Positions 25,590-33,600 of a DNA stretch of 64,000 bases are shown piece by piece. Below the pieces are notes generated by a model. That model did no database searches and was not told the origin of the DNA. It was given only the letters and a program-made list of their open reading frames with translations. The position numbers and the translations under genes are program-made. Source of the stretch: an uncultured Pelagibacteraceae bacterium (lineage in GTDB: Bacteria > Pseudomonadota > Alphaproteobacteria > Pelagibacterales > Pelagibacteraceae); assembly GCA_902540595.1 (NCBI GenBank), contig CACBNI010000007.1:1-64000 (forward strand), in the 5' to 3' direction. Each line of letters begins with the position of its first letter. Position 1 is the first letter of the stretch.

Positions 25590-26549
25590 TTATTTTTTGA
25601 TTAAATTCAATTCAGTACTTAATTTGAAATATGCTGCATGCTCTTCAGACAACATTTTATCTAATTTAGATTGATGAATTGAAATTGGTGCTAAGTTATT
25701 TTTAGAAACGTAATCTTGAAAAGTTTGAGTTTTTGCAACTTTCTTCATTAGTTTGCTGTAAAAATTAGCTTGTGCATTTGAATTTTCGTTAGAAAACCAT
25801 AAGCCTCTGTATTGAGCAAGCATAGTTCCTTTATATCCTGCTTTTTTAAAAGTTGGTACTTCAGGCATTGATGGTAATTTTACAGAAGAAGCAAGAATTC
25901 TCATTTTGCCAGCTTTAACAAATTTAAATACTTGTCCTGGATTTTCTAAGATAAAATCTATATGTCCACCAAGCAATTGAAGAACTCCTTCATCATCAAA
26001 AGGAGTATATGTTATATCTACACCTTTTTCCTCTGCCATCATTTTTCCAACTAATGAAGCAACCTGACCAAAGTCTCCTCCACCCTGAACTACTTTTCCA
26101 GGATTAGCTTTAGCCTTTTTAATAATATCATTAAGAGATTTATACTCAGAATCTGCATTTACAGTTAGCAATAACGGAGAAACTACTAACGCAGCAATTC
26201 CTTTTGCATTTTGATATCCAACTTCTTGACCAGTTAAGATAACATTATTTATTTGAGATGGAGTTAAAACTTGTAAGACATGAGGATCTTTATTTTTATT
26301 TAAAACATAGTTCCTTGCTTTACCACCTCTAGCACCTCTTATTATTGTAAGTTTCACGCCATTTGGTAATAAGTTTTCTTGTTCTATAACTTTGATTACA
26401 GCTCTTGCAAAAGCAACTGTTGAAGATGTTTCTTTTGCGTGTGCAACTATTTCAACTTCTTTATCTGGCTCCCAGCCAGCATTCGCTGATTGACCAAAAG
26501 TCAATGTTAATACTAACAGCGAAATTAGTATTTTTATTAAATTGTTCAT
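25590..26549 (-). CDS. tctC: TTT transporter binding protein TctC (copy 1)
   Basis: A periplasmic receptor of 319 residues (Bug/TctC family). The signal peptide is MNNLIKILISLLVLTLTFGQSANA. The mature part shows GWEPDKEVEIVAHAKETSSTVAFARAV, LTIIRGARGGKARNYV, and GGDFGQVASLVGKMMAEEKGVDITYTPFDDEG followed by LLGGHIDFILENPGQV. The usual PxGGxxD/A start is altered (VAHAKETSSTVA), so the ligand may be unusual for the family. A G-rich ribosome-binding site (about six G at 26560-26565) precedes the ATG, and operator-like site D lies 45 bases upstream. Confidence 0.88.
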   Translation of the reverse strand: MNNLIKILISLLVLTLTFGQSANAGWEPDKEVEIVAHAKETSSTVAFARAVIKVIEQENLLPNGVKLTIIRGARGGKARNYVLNKNKDPHVLQVLTPSQINNVILTGQEVGYQNAKGIAALVVSPLLLTVNADSEYKSLNDIIKKAKANPGKVVQGGGDFGQVASLVGKMMAEEKGVDITYTPFDDEGVLQLLGGHIDFILENPGQVFKFVKAGKMRILASSVKLPSMPEVPTFKKAGYKGTMLAQYRGLWFSNENSNAQANFYSKLMKKVAKTQTFQDYVSKNNLAPISIHQSKLDKMLSEEHAAYFKLSTELNLIKK

Positions 26550-26593
26550 ATTGTTGTTTCCCCCCTATAAATATTAATAAGCCTATAAATAAC

Positions 26594-26611
26594 TTGTTAA
26601 CATGTCAACTA
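26594..26611. promoter_or_regulatory. palindromic operator-like site D
   Basis: TTGTTAACATGTCAACTA has core GTTAAC-AT-GTCAAC. It lies 45 bases upstream of the tctC copy 1 start, almost the same distance as site E from tctC copy 2. It shares the pattern GTTRAY-WW-RTYAAC with sites A, B, C and E. Confidence 0.6.
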
Positions 26612-26680
26612 GTTATTTAAAAAACGCACTAATTACTCGTTAATTTAAGCAAAAATTAATTACAATATGATTTATTAAAT

Positions 26681-27493
26681 TTAAGAAATTTTACTCTCTA
26701 AGTAATTATTTGAGCTGATAGTTACTAATCTAGAATTTAGAGAAATATTTGAAAATTGATAACTCTCACCTTTTTTAATTTTTATAATTGATCCTGTATC
26801 AACATCAAAAGAATTTTTTTCAACTTTAAAGTTTAATTTTCCATCTAAAACATAAAAAAAATACTCATGATCAGAATTAGCTTTTTCCTCATTAAATTTT
26901 TTACTTAATTCATAAAACTTAAAGTTCATTCTTTCACCTTCAATTGAAGTGATATTATTACCAACACTATACGGTTGGTTAATTTTATCTAAAATTTTAT
27001 AATAACAATTTGGTACACCTTCAATAATAATGGATTTATTACCAGCTTCTTGATTTCCTGCACCTTGATTTTTGCGATCTTTAATTTCTCCCTTATCAAA
27101 TTTCTGATTGGCTTCTTCTACTGACATTGGTTTGTCAGGTAATTCTTCATCTGCTGAAACACCTACCACAGTCCAAGTGCAATCTTTGATGTATAAATAT
27201 GCACATGGCTCATCTTCAGTAGCTTTCATAGAATGTCTTACATTTGGAGGAATTAGTATAAATGTTCCAGGATTAACAATTTTTCTTTCTTTGCCGACTA
27301 CTGCATTAATTTTTCCTTTTAAAGCAAAAATTAGTAACTCATTGGGATGATAGTGTAATTCGGAACCTGTTCCAGCATCTTTCTGATTTAAACAGTAATA
27401 AACATATTTTCCTTCAATTATTGGTGATGTACCTGATGATAAATGTGGAGTAAGTTTAACTGATTTTAAATCTTCAAATTTATATACGCTCAT
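26681..27493 (-). CDS. double-cupin protein
   Basis: A 270-residue protein with two cupin domains. The N-terminal one is well conserved: GTGSELHYHPNELLIFALKGKINAVVG and GTFILIPPNVRHSMKATEDEPCAYLYIKD, with metal-binding His and Glu. The C-terminal one, from about residue 155, lacks the His-rich motif (SDHEYFFYVLDGKLNFKVEKN, then GSIIKIKKGESYQFSN) and is probably structural or ligand-binding. It starts two bases after the tctA copy 2 stop, so it is the last gene of tctC-tctB-tctA-cupin, presumably acting on the imported compound. A dioxygenase, isomerase or sensor role is possible. Confidence 0.83.
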   Translation of the reverse strand: MSVYKFEDLKSVKLTPHLSSGTSPIIEGKYVYYCLNQKDAGTGSELHYHPNELLIFALKGKINAVVGKERKIVNPGTFILIPPNVRHSMKATEDEPCAYLYIKDCTWTVVGVSADEELPDKPMSVEEANQKFDKGEIKDRKNQGAGNQEAGNKSIIIEGVPNCYYKILDKINQPYSVGNNITSIEGERMNFKFYELSKKFNEEKANSDHEYFFYVLDGKLNFKVEKNSFDVDTGSIIKIKKGESYQFSNISLNSRLVTISSNNYLESKIS

Positions 27494-27495
27494 TT

Positions 27496-28974
27496 TTATC
27501 TTCTCGAAGTTACACCATAAATTATTGTTATTAAAGCTAAAAATAAAATTGTTAGAGTTATGGGTCTGAACAATACATTTGTTAAATCTCCATTATGAAT
27601 TGTTAGTGCTCTATTTAAATTTTGTTCGATAATAGGACTCATAACAAAACCTAAAACGATCGGTATTGGAGGTATGTTAACTTTTATAAAAATATAACCT
27701 AAAAAACCTAAAATTAATGACATTAATACATGAGCCCCATAATTACTGTAGGAATAAGTCCCTATAATAATTAATATCATCACAAAACAACCTAATCTTT
27801 TTTTTGAAATACTTGTAACTTTTGCAAATAAATTTGTCGCAAAAAAACCAATGCTTAACAAGAATAAATTTGTAACTATCAATCCTCCAAAAATTAAAGA
27901 AATCAAATTTGTTTCATCTACAAACAAAAAAGGTCCTGGGACAACACCTTTACTAATCATTAAACCAATTAATATAGCGGCAGCACCAGAGCCTGGTATA
28001 CCAAGCGCCAAAGTGGGAATTAATGTTCCAGCAACTACTGAATTATTTGCAGTTTCTGGAGCAGCAATACCCTCGTCTATACCAGTGCCAAATTTTTCTG
28101 ATAATTTTGACCATTTTCTCTCTTGAGTGTAAGCAATCATTGAGCCTATTGCAGCACCAGCACCTGGAATAGCGCCAATTAAGGTTCCTAAAAGACTACA
28201 TCTTATCCATGTAGGTATTAATCTTTTTATAAATGAAAATTGAAAACCTTTATCTAATTTTTCAAAAAAATTTTTTTTTTCGATTTTTTTTTCATTTTTG
28301 GAGTCTATCAATAACTTAAATGCCTCTGGACAGGCCAATAAACCTATTACAACAACAACTAGAGGTATCCCATCCATCAAATAAGCTTGATCAAATACAA
28401 ATCTCATCCCACCAAAGCCAGATGTGCCAACTGTAGCCATTAATAAGCCTAAACCAGTCGCAAAAAATCCTTTTGCTATGTTTTTTCCAAAAAAAGTTCC
28501 AATTATAGATAAACCAAAAATACCCAAAGCAAACATTTCACCAGGTCCAAATTTTAATCCAAAATATGCAAGTGTTGTCCCTGACACTATAAAAATTAAT
28601 GTACTTGTAAGACCTCCAAAAACACCTGACACTAGAGATACTTGTAAGGCTCTTTTTGGTTCACCTTTTTGCGCCATAGTGTACCCATCGAGAATTGATA
28701 TCGCATTTGCTGGTGTTCCAGGAGTTTTAATTAAAATAGCGGGTATTGATCCACCATATTCTGCAGCTGAATAAACTGCTAATAAGAAAATGAGTGAGTC
28801 ACTTGTACTCATCACAAATGTCAAAGGGAACAGAATTGCAAGCGATTGAGCGCTGCCAAAACCTGGAAGAGCTCCCAATAAAATTCCTAAAAAAACTCCA
28901 GATAAAATAACCAAAATTGTTGTTAATGTGAATATATTAAAAATAAAATTTGGTAAGTTTAGTAATATTTCCAT
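27496..28974 (-). CDS. tctA: TTT transporter large permease TctA (copy 2)
   Basis: The large membrane subunit, 492 residues. TctA signatures: GVFLGILLGALPGFGSAQSLAILFPLTF, YSAAEYGGSIPAILIKTPGTPANAISILDGYTMAQKGEPKRALQ, LGTLIGAIPGAGAAIGSMIAY and APETANNSVVAGTLIPTLALGIPGSGAAAILIGLM. It is one base from tctB and two bases from the downstream double cupin. The divergence from copy 1 indicates an old paralogue rather than a recent duplication. Confidence 0.93.
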   Translation of the reverse strand: MEILLNLPNFIFNIFTLTTILVILSGVFLGILLGALPGFGSAQSLAILFPLTFVMSTSDSLIFLLAVYSAAEYGGSIPAILIKTPGTPANAISILDGYTMAQKGEPKRALQVSLVSGVFGGLTSTLIFIVSGTTLAYFGLKFGPGEMFALGIFGLSIIGTFFGKNIAKGFFATGLGLLMATVGTSGFGGMRFVFDQAYLMDGIPLVVVVIGLLACPEAFKLLIDSKNEKKIEKKNFFEKLDKGFQFSFIKRLIPTWIRCSLLGTLIGAIPGAGAAIGSMIAYTQERKWSKLSEKFGTGIDEGIAAPETANNSVVAGTLIPTLALGIPGSGAAAILIGLMISKGVVPGPFLFVDETNLISLIFGGLIVTNLFLLSIGFFATNLFAKVTSISKKRLGCFVMILIIIGTYSYSNYGAHVLMSLILGFLGYIFIKVNIPPIPIVLGFVMSPIIEQNLNRALTIHNGDLTNVLFRPITLTILFLALITIIYGVTSRR

Positions 28975-28975
28975 A

Positions 28976-29482
28976 TCAATATATTAAAAAAGGTAAAAAT
29001 TTTAAAGGAAAAGGAATTCTTAAAAAAATTATAAATGTTAACCAAAATACTATCATTGAAATAAATGAGATTATTGACGAATATAATACAGATTTTCTTA
29101 AATTTAGATCCAATCTACTTACCAATAATATAAATAAAAAGGCAAAGGTTAAAATCTCAAAACCAATTAAATCTAAAAATAAAATATATATTATAGATAT
29201 AAAAAAAAGAAAAAAAATATCTTTGAAATAAATCTCAATAATATCGTCATTTGTTTCCTTAGACTTTATTAGAATATTTTTTTTAAAAGTATTTTGTAAA
29301 AACAAAATTACTGTCCAGAAAAAAGTAAATAGTAATATTAATCTTGGAAAAAATGCATCCCCAGGATATCCAGGCAATATAGATTTAGACATATTTGTAG
29401 TTTCATAAAAAAGAAAAGTTAAAAATATGAGAAAAAAAATTGATAGGAATAAGACAATATTTTTGTTTTTGAATTTTATCAT
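28976..29482 (-). CDS. tctB: TTT transporter small permease TctB (copy 2)
   Basis: A 168-residue protein with four hydrophobic helices and the typical TctB loop (SILPGYPGDAFFPRLILLFTFFWTVILFL) after the first helix, where a (G/D)PxxFP-type motif is usual. The rest is DIFFLFFISIIYILFLDLIGFEILTFAFLFILLV and a final hydrophobic pair. It follows a strong hairpin placed four bases upstream of its ATG, and abuts tctA. Confidence 0.86.
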   Translation of the reverse strand: MIKFKNKNIVLFLSIFFLIFLTFLFYETTNMSKSILPGYPGDAFFPRLILLFTFFWTVILFLQNTFKKNILIKSKETNDDIIEIYFKDIFFLFFISIIYILFLDLIGFEILTFAFLFILLVSRLDLNLRKSVLYSSIISFISMIVFWLTFIIFLRIPFPLKFLPFLIY

Positions 29483-29486
29483 GCGT

Positions 29487-29517
29487 TTACCGGAGCTAGT
29501 TTTGCTAGCTCCGGTAA
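29487..29517 (-). other. strong hairpin between tctC and tctB (copy 2)
   Basis: A perfect 13-bp inverted repeat (arms TTACCGGAGCTAG and CTAGCTCCGGTAA) around a 5-base loop. It starts seven bases after the tctC stop and ends four bases before the tctB start. The stem is GC-rich for this genome. It occupies the same place as the hairpin in the other TTT operon but differs in sequence. Confidence 0.75.
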
Positions 29518-29523
29518 TTTATT

Positions 29524-30504
29524 TTAGATTATACCGTTTGCTTTCATAAAGATTCTAGCATCTTTTAAACTTTGTTTAAAATTACTAGTGATAGCTTTTC
29601 TATCATCTTCAAACATAGGTATTACGTGTGGCTGTTTTTTAATGTATTTTTGATAAGCTTCAGAATTAATTACATCTTTTGCCGCTTTAGCTATAGCGTC
29701 CATAATTTTATCTGAAGTTCCTTTTTTAACCATAAAGCCTTGAAACTGATGTGGTATTGTATATTTAGCACCTACCTCACCAATCGTTGGTACATCTTTC
29801 CATAATGGATGGTCCAATCTTGTTTCATTTAACAGAGCCAACGGACAAGCAACACCAGAAGTTATATGCTTATTCCATTTGCCTGGTTGAGCAAAACCAA
29901 CTCTCAAATGTCCTCCAGCTATATCTTTAACTACTCCACCTGTACCTTTGTATGGAACAAATCTCATTTTTATACCTTGATCATTATTTATCAAAATATG
30001 TTGTCTGTGGTGAAGAGAACCGGGCTTATTACTTCCCATTGATAAAGTTCCAGGATTAGCTTTTTCTATTTTAATTAAATCAGCCCATGACTTAATTTCT
30101 GGATCATCACATCTAACTGCTATTGCATATAAATGACGTTCAACTTTTGCTACCATTGAAAAGTCCTCAAAAGTTTTTGTAAAATGTGGAAGATTAAAAT
30201 ATCCTGAGTGACTTCCATTTATATGTAAAATTGTGTGACCATCTGATTTTTTAGAGTCAGTATAAACGGCCCCTTCATGGTTTGCTCCACCTGGTTTATA
30301 TAACACAGTTATAGGAACACCCAATCTTCCTTTTTGAGACATTTCATTAGCCATCATTTCACACCAAGCTGCTGCACCTGAGCCAGCTTTAGTAGAACAA
30401 ATAAGTTCGATAGGTTTTGTTGGAAAAGAGTTAGCAACACTACCTATAGAAAATATGCTAATTAAAAATGACAAAAAAAAGAATTTACTTATTATTTTTT
30501 TCAT
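29524..30504 (-). CDS. tctC: TTT transporter binding protein TctC (copy 2)
   Basis: A periplasmic receptor of 326 residues with the signal peptide MKKIISKFFFLSFLISIFSIGSVANS. The mature protein starts FPTKPIELICSTKAGSGAAAWCEMMANEM, the TctC opening with the ligand-binding loop GSGAAAWCE, and continues VLYKPGGANHEGAVY and GSLHHRQHILINNDQGIKMRFVPYKGTGGVVKDIAGGHLRVGF. The ligand is probably a carboxylate or sulfonate. A run of five G (30509-30513) lies just before the ATG, and site E is 46 bases upstream. It is first in tctC-tctB-tctA-cupin. Confidence 0.92.
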   Translation of the reverse strand: MKKIISKFFFLSFLISIFSIGSVANSFPTKPIELICSTKAGSGAAAWCEMMANEMSQKGRLGVPITVLYKPGGANHEGAVYTDSKKSDGHTILHINGSHSGYFNLPHFTKTFEDFSMVAKVERHLYAIAVRCDDPEIKSWADLIKIEKANPGTLSMGSNKPGSLHHRQHILINNDQGIKMRFVPYKGTGGVVKDIAGGHLRVGFAQPGKWNKHITSGVACPLALLNETRLDHPLWKDVPTIGEVGAKYTIPHQFQGFMVKKGTSDKIMDAIAKAAKDVINSEAYQKYIKKQPHVIPMFEDDRKAITSNFKQSLKDARIFMKANGII

Positions 30505-30549
30505 ATTTCCCCCGTAAAGTTTAATTATAAAAAAAAGTGTAACAAAATT

Positions 30550-30567
30550 TTGTTGACTTGTTAACTT
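30550..30567. promoter_or_regulatory. palindromic operator-like site E
   Basis: TTGTTGACTTGTTAACTT has core GTTGAC-TT-GTTAAC. It lies 46 bases upstream of the tctC copy 2 start and 122 bases upstream of the divergent GlcG gene. It matches the five-site pattern. Confidence 0.6.
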
Positions 30568-30688
30568 ATTTTTAATTTAATTATTCTTATTTTAATTTGC
30601 TTTAACCAGAACAAAATATGGTGTAGGTTGTTAACAATTATAGATATTTTATTCATCAAAACTGTTAATAACAATAAAGTAAACAATA

Positions 30689-31105
30689 ATGATTAAACTA
30701 GAAAAAGCATTATCTATTGCAAATGACTGTATTTCGATAGCAAGAGAAAAAAAGGCAAAACCAATTGCTGTTGTTGTGCTGGATAAACATGGAAATACTA
30801 TAGTTTCTCTAAAAGAAGATGATGCAAGTTTTTTTAGAATAGATGTAGCAAAAGGCAAAGCATGGGGATGTGTTGCAATGGGAGAGTCAAGTAGAGGATT
30901 AGGAGATAAAGCAAAAAGTAATCCAGCATTTGTAAATGCCTTAACTGTAACATCGAAAGGTCGCATACTTCCTAATCCAGGTGCAGTACTAATAAAAGAA
31001 AACAACAATGTTATTGGCTCAGTAGGTATAAGTGGAGACAAAGGTGAAAATGATGAAAAAATTTGCATCGAAGCTGTAAAAAAAAACGGTCTTGATACAG
31101 ATTAA
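30689..31105 (+). CDS. GlcG/HbpS heme-degrading-like domain protein
   Basis: A small protein of 138 residues in the GlcG/HbpS family: ALSIANDCISIAREKKAKPIAVVVLDKHGNTIVSLKEDDA, DVAKGKAWGCVAMGESSRGL and PNPGAVLIKENNNVIGSVGISGDKGENDEKICIEAV. The fold is a PduO-like/GlcG roadblock-like domain, found in glycolate and propanediol loci and in a heme-binding sensor. Its function here is unknown. The stop overlaps the next ATG (TAATG), so it is coupled to the Gfo/Idh oxidoreductase. Confidence 0.87.
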   Translation: MIKLEKALSIANDCISIAREKKAKPIAVVVLDKHGNTIVSLKEDDASFFRIDVAKGKAWGCVAMGESSRGLGDKAKSNPAFVNALTVTSKGRILPNPGAVLIKENNNVIGSVGISGDKGENDEKICIEAVKKNGLDTD

Positions 31106-32079
31106 TGATAAAACTTGCGATTATAGGCCTAGGTAAATGGGGTCAAGAACTTGTTAAATCTGTAAATTCCAAAAGTAAAATTGTTAAATTCACTTCTGTA
31201 ATATCTAGAAATCCAGAAAAAATTATAAAAGAGTCAAAACAACTTAATGTTGTTGCCTTCAAAACTTTTGAAGAGATGCTAATTGAAAAAAAAATAGATG
31301 GATTTGTTTTATGTACACCACATAGCTCTCATGAAAAACAAATTAAAAATTTAATTAAATATAAAAAAGCTATTTTTGTTGAAAAACCTTTGGCTCTAAA
31401 TAGTTCTAGTGCTAAAAAAATTATTACAATATGTAAAAAAAATAAAATACTTTTGGCTGTGGGACAAAATCGAAGATTCTTAGAAACTTTTTCTTATCTA
31501 AAAAAACAAATAATTAAAAATAAGATTGGTAAAATCACTCACATTGAGGGAAGTTTTTCAGGGAAAAGTAGTTTTAAAAGTAATCAAAAGAGTTGGAGGA
31601 ATAAAATTTCAGAAACGCCACTTGGAGGTATGACTGGAAAAGGAATTCATATTACTGATCTGATGATAAACCTAAATGGAACAGTAAAAAAGGTTTTAGC
31701 TAGAAGTAAAAAAGTTTTAAAGAATTCTATGCTTGATGACTCTACTGATATTATTTTAGAATTTAAAAATGGAACCATGGGATATTTAAGCACCATACTG
31801 GCTACAACTAAATACTGGGAACTAAGAGTATTTGGATCAAAAGGTTGGATAAAAATATTTGATGAAAAAAGTATAACTCAAAAAATTGAGAGTAAAAAAA
31901 TACAACAAATCAATTTAAAGTACAAAAATATAGAGAAAGAAGAATTAGAAGAATTTGCTAGGTGCATAAAATATAGAAAAAAATTTCCAGTGGATCTTAA
32001 TGAAGTATTAGAGAATACAAAAGTATTTGAAGCGTGTGTTAAATCAAAAAAATTGAAATCGAAATTCGTAAAAGTATAG
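31105..32079 (+). CDS. Gfo/Idh/MocA-family NAD(P) oxidoreductase
   Basis: A 324-residue dehydrogenase. It has the Rossmann motif LAIIGLGKWGQELVKSV (3-19), CTPHSSHEKQIKNLI, the catalytic EKPLALNSSSAKKI (EKP lysine near 97), and a C-terminal domain with PLGGMTGKGIHITDLM, where the His/Asp pair is usual for the active site. Members act on sugars, inositols and cyclic or hydroxy compounds with NAD(P)+. It follows GlcG with a one-base overlap and converges on the ligase gene with a 2-base gap. The substrate is not identifiable. Confidence 0.85.
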   Translation: MIKLAIIGLGKWGQELVKSVNSKSKIVKFTSVISRNPEKIIKESKQLNVVAFKTFEEMLIEKKIDGFVLCTPHSSHEKQIKNLIKYKKAIFVEKPLALNSSSAKKIITICKKNKILLAVGQNRRFLETFSYLKKQIIKNKIGKITHIEGSFSGKSSFKSNQKSWRNKISETPLGGMTGKGIHITDLMINLNGTVKKVLARSKKVLKNSMLDDSTDIILEFKNGTMGYLSTILATTKYWELRVFGSKGWIKIFDEKSITQKIESKKIQQINLKYKNIEKEELEEFARCIKYRKKFPVDLNEVLENTKVFEACVKSKKLKSKFVKV

Positions 32080-32081
32080 AG

Positions 32082-33596
32082 CTAAATAAAATCTTTAATT
32101 TTTAATCTTTGTATTTTACCTGATGAACCTTTTGGTAGCTCATCAAAAAAATGAACTTTATCTGGTGATTTAAATTTTCCTAAATAATTATTACAATGTT
32201 TTATTATTTCATCCTGAGTTGATTTTTTCTTTTCTTTTAAAACAATGCCAGCCTCTATTTTTTCTCCATAATGATTGCATTTAACACCAAATGCAGCTGC
32301 CTCTAGAACATTTGGATGTTGATAAAGAACGTCATCAATTTCTCTTGGTGAAATATTTTCTCCGCCTTTAATGATTAATTCTTTTATTCTACCTTTAACA
32401 AATACAAATTTATCATCATCCATCAAACCTAGATCTCCTGTGAGAAACCAATCTTTATAGAAACTTTTTTTAGTCTCTTCAGGATTTTTATAATATTCCC
32501 TCATTACATTTTTGCCTCGGACACAGATTTGACCAATTTCGTTTCTTTTAACCTCAATAAAATTGTGATCTAAAATTTTAACATCATTTCCATAGGCTAT
32601 ACCTGGTGATCCATATTTTATTTTACTTGGATCCACAGGGTTAGATAAAATTGGTGCACATGTCTCTGTTAATCCCATTGTTTCAATAAGATTTATTCCA
32701 AACTTTTTCTCAAATTCCTTATGGGTTTCTGGAGCTAATGCAGCTGAGGCACTTCTTCCAAACCTAACCATGGATGTATTTAGCAATTTAAATTCATTCT
32801 CAGAGTACTTATTTATTAATGAAGATACGATCGTAGGAACAATACTAAACCATGTACATTTAAATTTGCTGATTTGATGCCAAAAATTTGTTGCTGAAAA
32901 CTTTTCACATAAAACTAGTGAGCTATTGCTTACAAGTGGTCCCATAACTGTAACAATAAAGCCATTGATATGATATAGTGGTAATACACACAAAGCTTTA
33001 TCTAATTTATTAAGATTATGGGACAACAATACATTTTTGCCACCATTTAAAATATTATCATGGGTTAACATTGCTCCTTTTGGTTTTCCTGTGGTTCCAG
33101 ATGTATACATAAGTAAAGCATTGTCTGAACCATAAAGTTCAACAGTTTCTTTTTTTTGTACATACTCTAAATTGTCTACAAAGTTATTTTTATCTATTTC
33201 GATTAATTCAACATTTTTTTTTGAATTTTCTATTACCCTTCGTGCTAAATTAATATTAGGTTTTGTTGAAAATAAAATTTTGGACCCAGAATGATTTAGT
33301 ATGTAGGCTAACTGCTTCTCACCAGCAACTAGATTAAGAGGTACATTCGTCATACCTGAATACATTATTCCCAGCATTAGCTGTATACTGGTAAGAGAAT
33401 TTTCAGCAAGAGTACAAATTATAGAATTTTTTCTTAATTTTTTTTTTTGAGTTAAATAATAATTTATTTTATCTAGGTTTAATTTAATTTTTCTATTACT
33501 AATTTTATTTTTTGTATGTGGACAAATGATAAAATTTGAATCAGGATTTTTTTTAAAATTAAAATTGACATAGTCCTTTAAAGTACTTAATGCCAT
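32082..33596 (-). CDS. AMP-forming acyl-CoA synthetase (candidate sulfoacetate-CoA ligase)
   Basis: An ANL-superfamily adenylating enzyme of 504 residues. It has the P-loop YTSGTTGKPKGAML near 165-178, ETMGLTE near 305, TGDLG near 390, and the C-terminal KELIIKGGENISPREIDDVL with the catalytic Lys in GSSGKIQRLKIKDFI at the end. It is four bases downstream of an acylating aldehyde dehydrogenase of the SauS type. In sulfoacetate degradation a CoA ligase makes sulfoacetyl-CoA, which SauS reduces to sulfoacetaldehyde, the substrate of Xsc. The pairing suggests that role, although the described SauT ligase is ADP-forming, so this would be a different ligase type. Another organic acid is also possible. 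Confidence 0.85.
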   Translation of the reverse strand: MALSTLKDYVNFNFKKNPDSNFIICPHTKNKISNRKIKLNLDKINYYLTQKKKLRKNSIICTLAENSLTSIQLMLGIMYSGMTNVPLNLVAGEKQLAYILNHSGSKILFSTKPNINLARRVIENSKKNVELIEIDKNNFVDNLEYVQKKETVELYGSDNALLMYTSGTTGKPKGAMLTHDNILNGGKNVLLSHNLNKLDKALCVLPLYHINGFIVTVMGPLVSNSSLVLCEKFSATNFWHQISKFKCTWFSIVPTIVSSLINKYSENEFKLLNTSMVRFGRSASAALAPETHKEFEKKFGINLIETMGLTETCAPILSNPVDPSKIKYGSPGIAYGNDVKILDHNFIEVKRNEIGQICVRGKNVMREYYKNPEETKKSFYKDWFLTGDLGLMDDDKFVFVKGRIKELIIKGGENISPREIDDVLYQHPNVLEAAAFGVKCNHYGEKIEAGIVLKEKKKSTQDEIIKHCNNYLGKFKSPDKVHFFDELPKGSSGKIQRLKIKDFI

Positions 33597-33600
33597 TTTC

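Noticed and set aside
30627-30636. TTGTTAACAA near the GlcG promoter as a sixth operator site
   Set aside because: It is palindromic but lacks the two-base centre and the outer half-site spacing of the other five.
30649-31068. A 139-residue minus-strand frame opposite the GlcG gene
   Set aside because: It is the antisense shadow of a clear GlcG/HbpS protein and has no family pattern.
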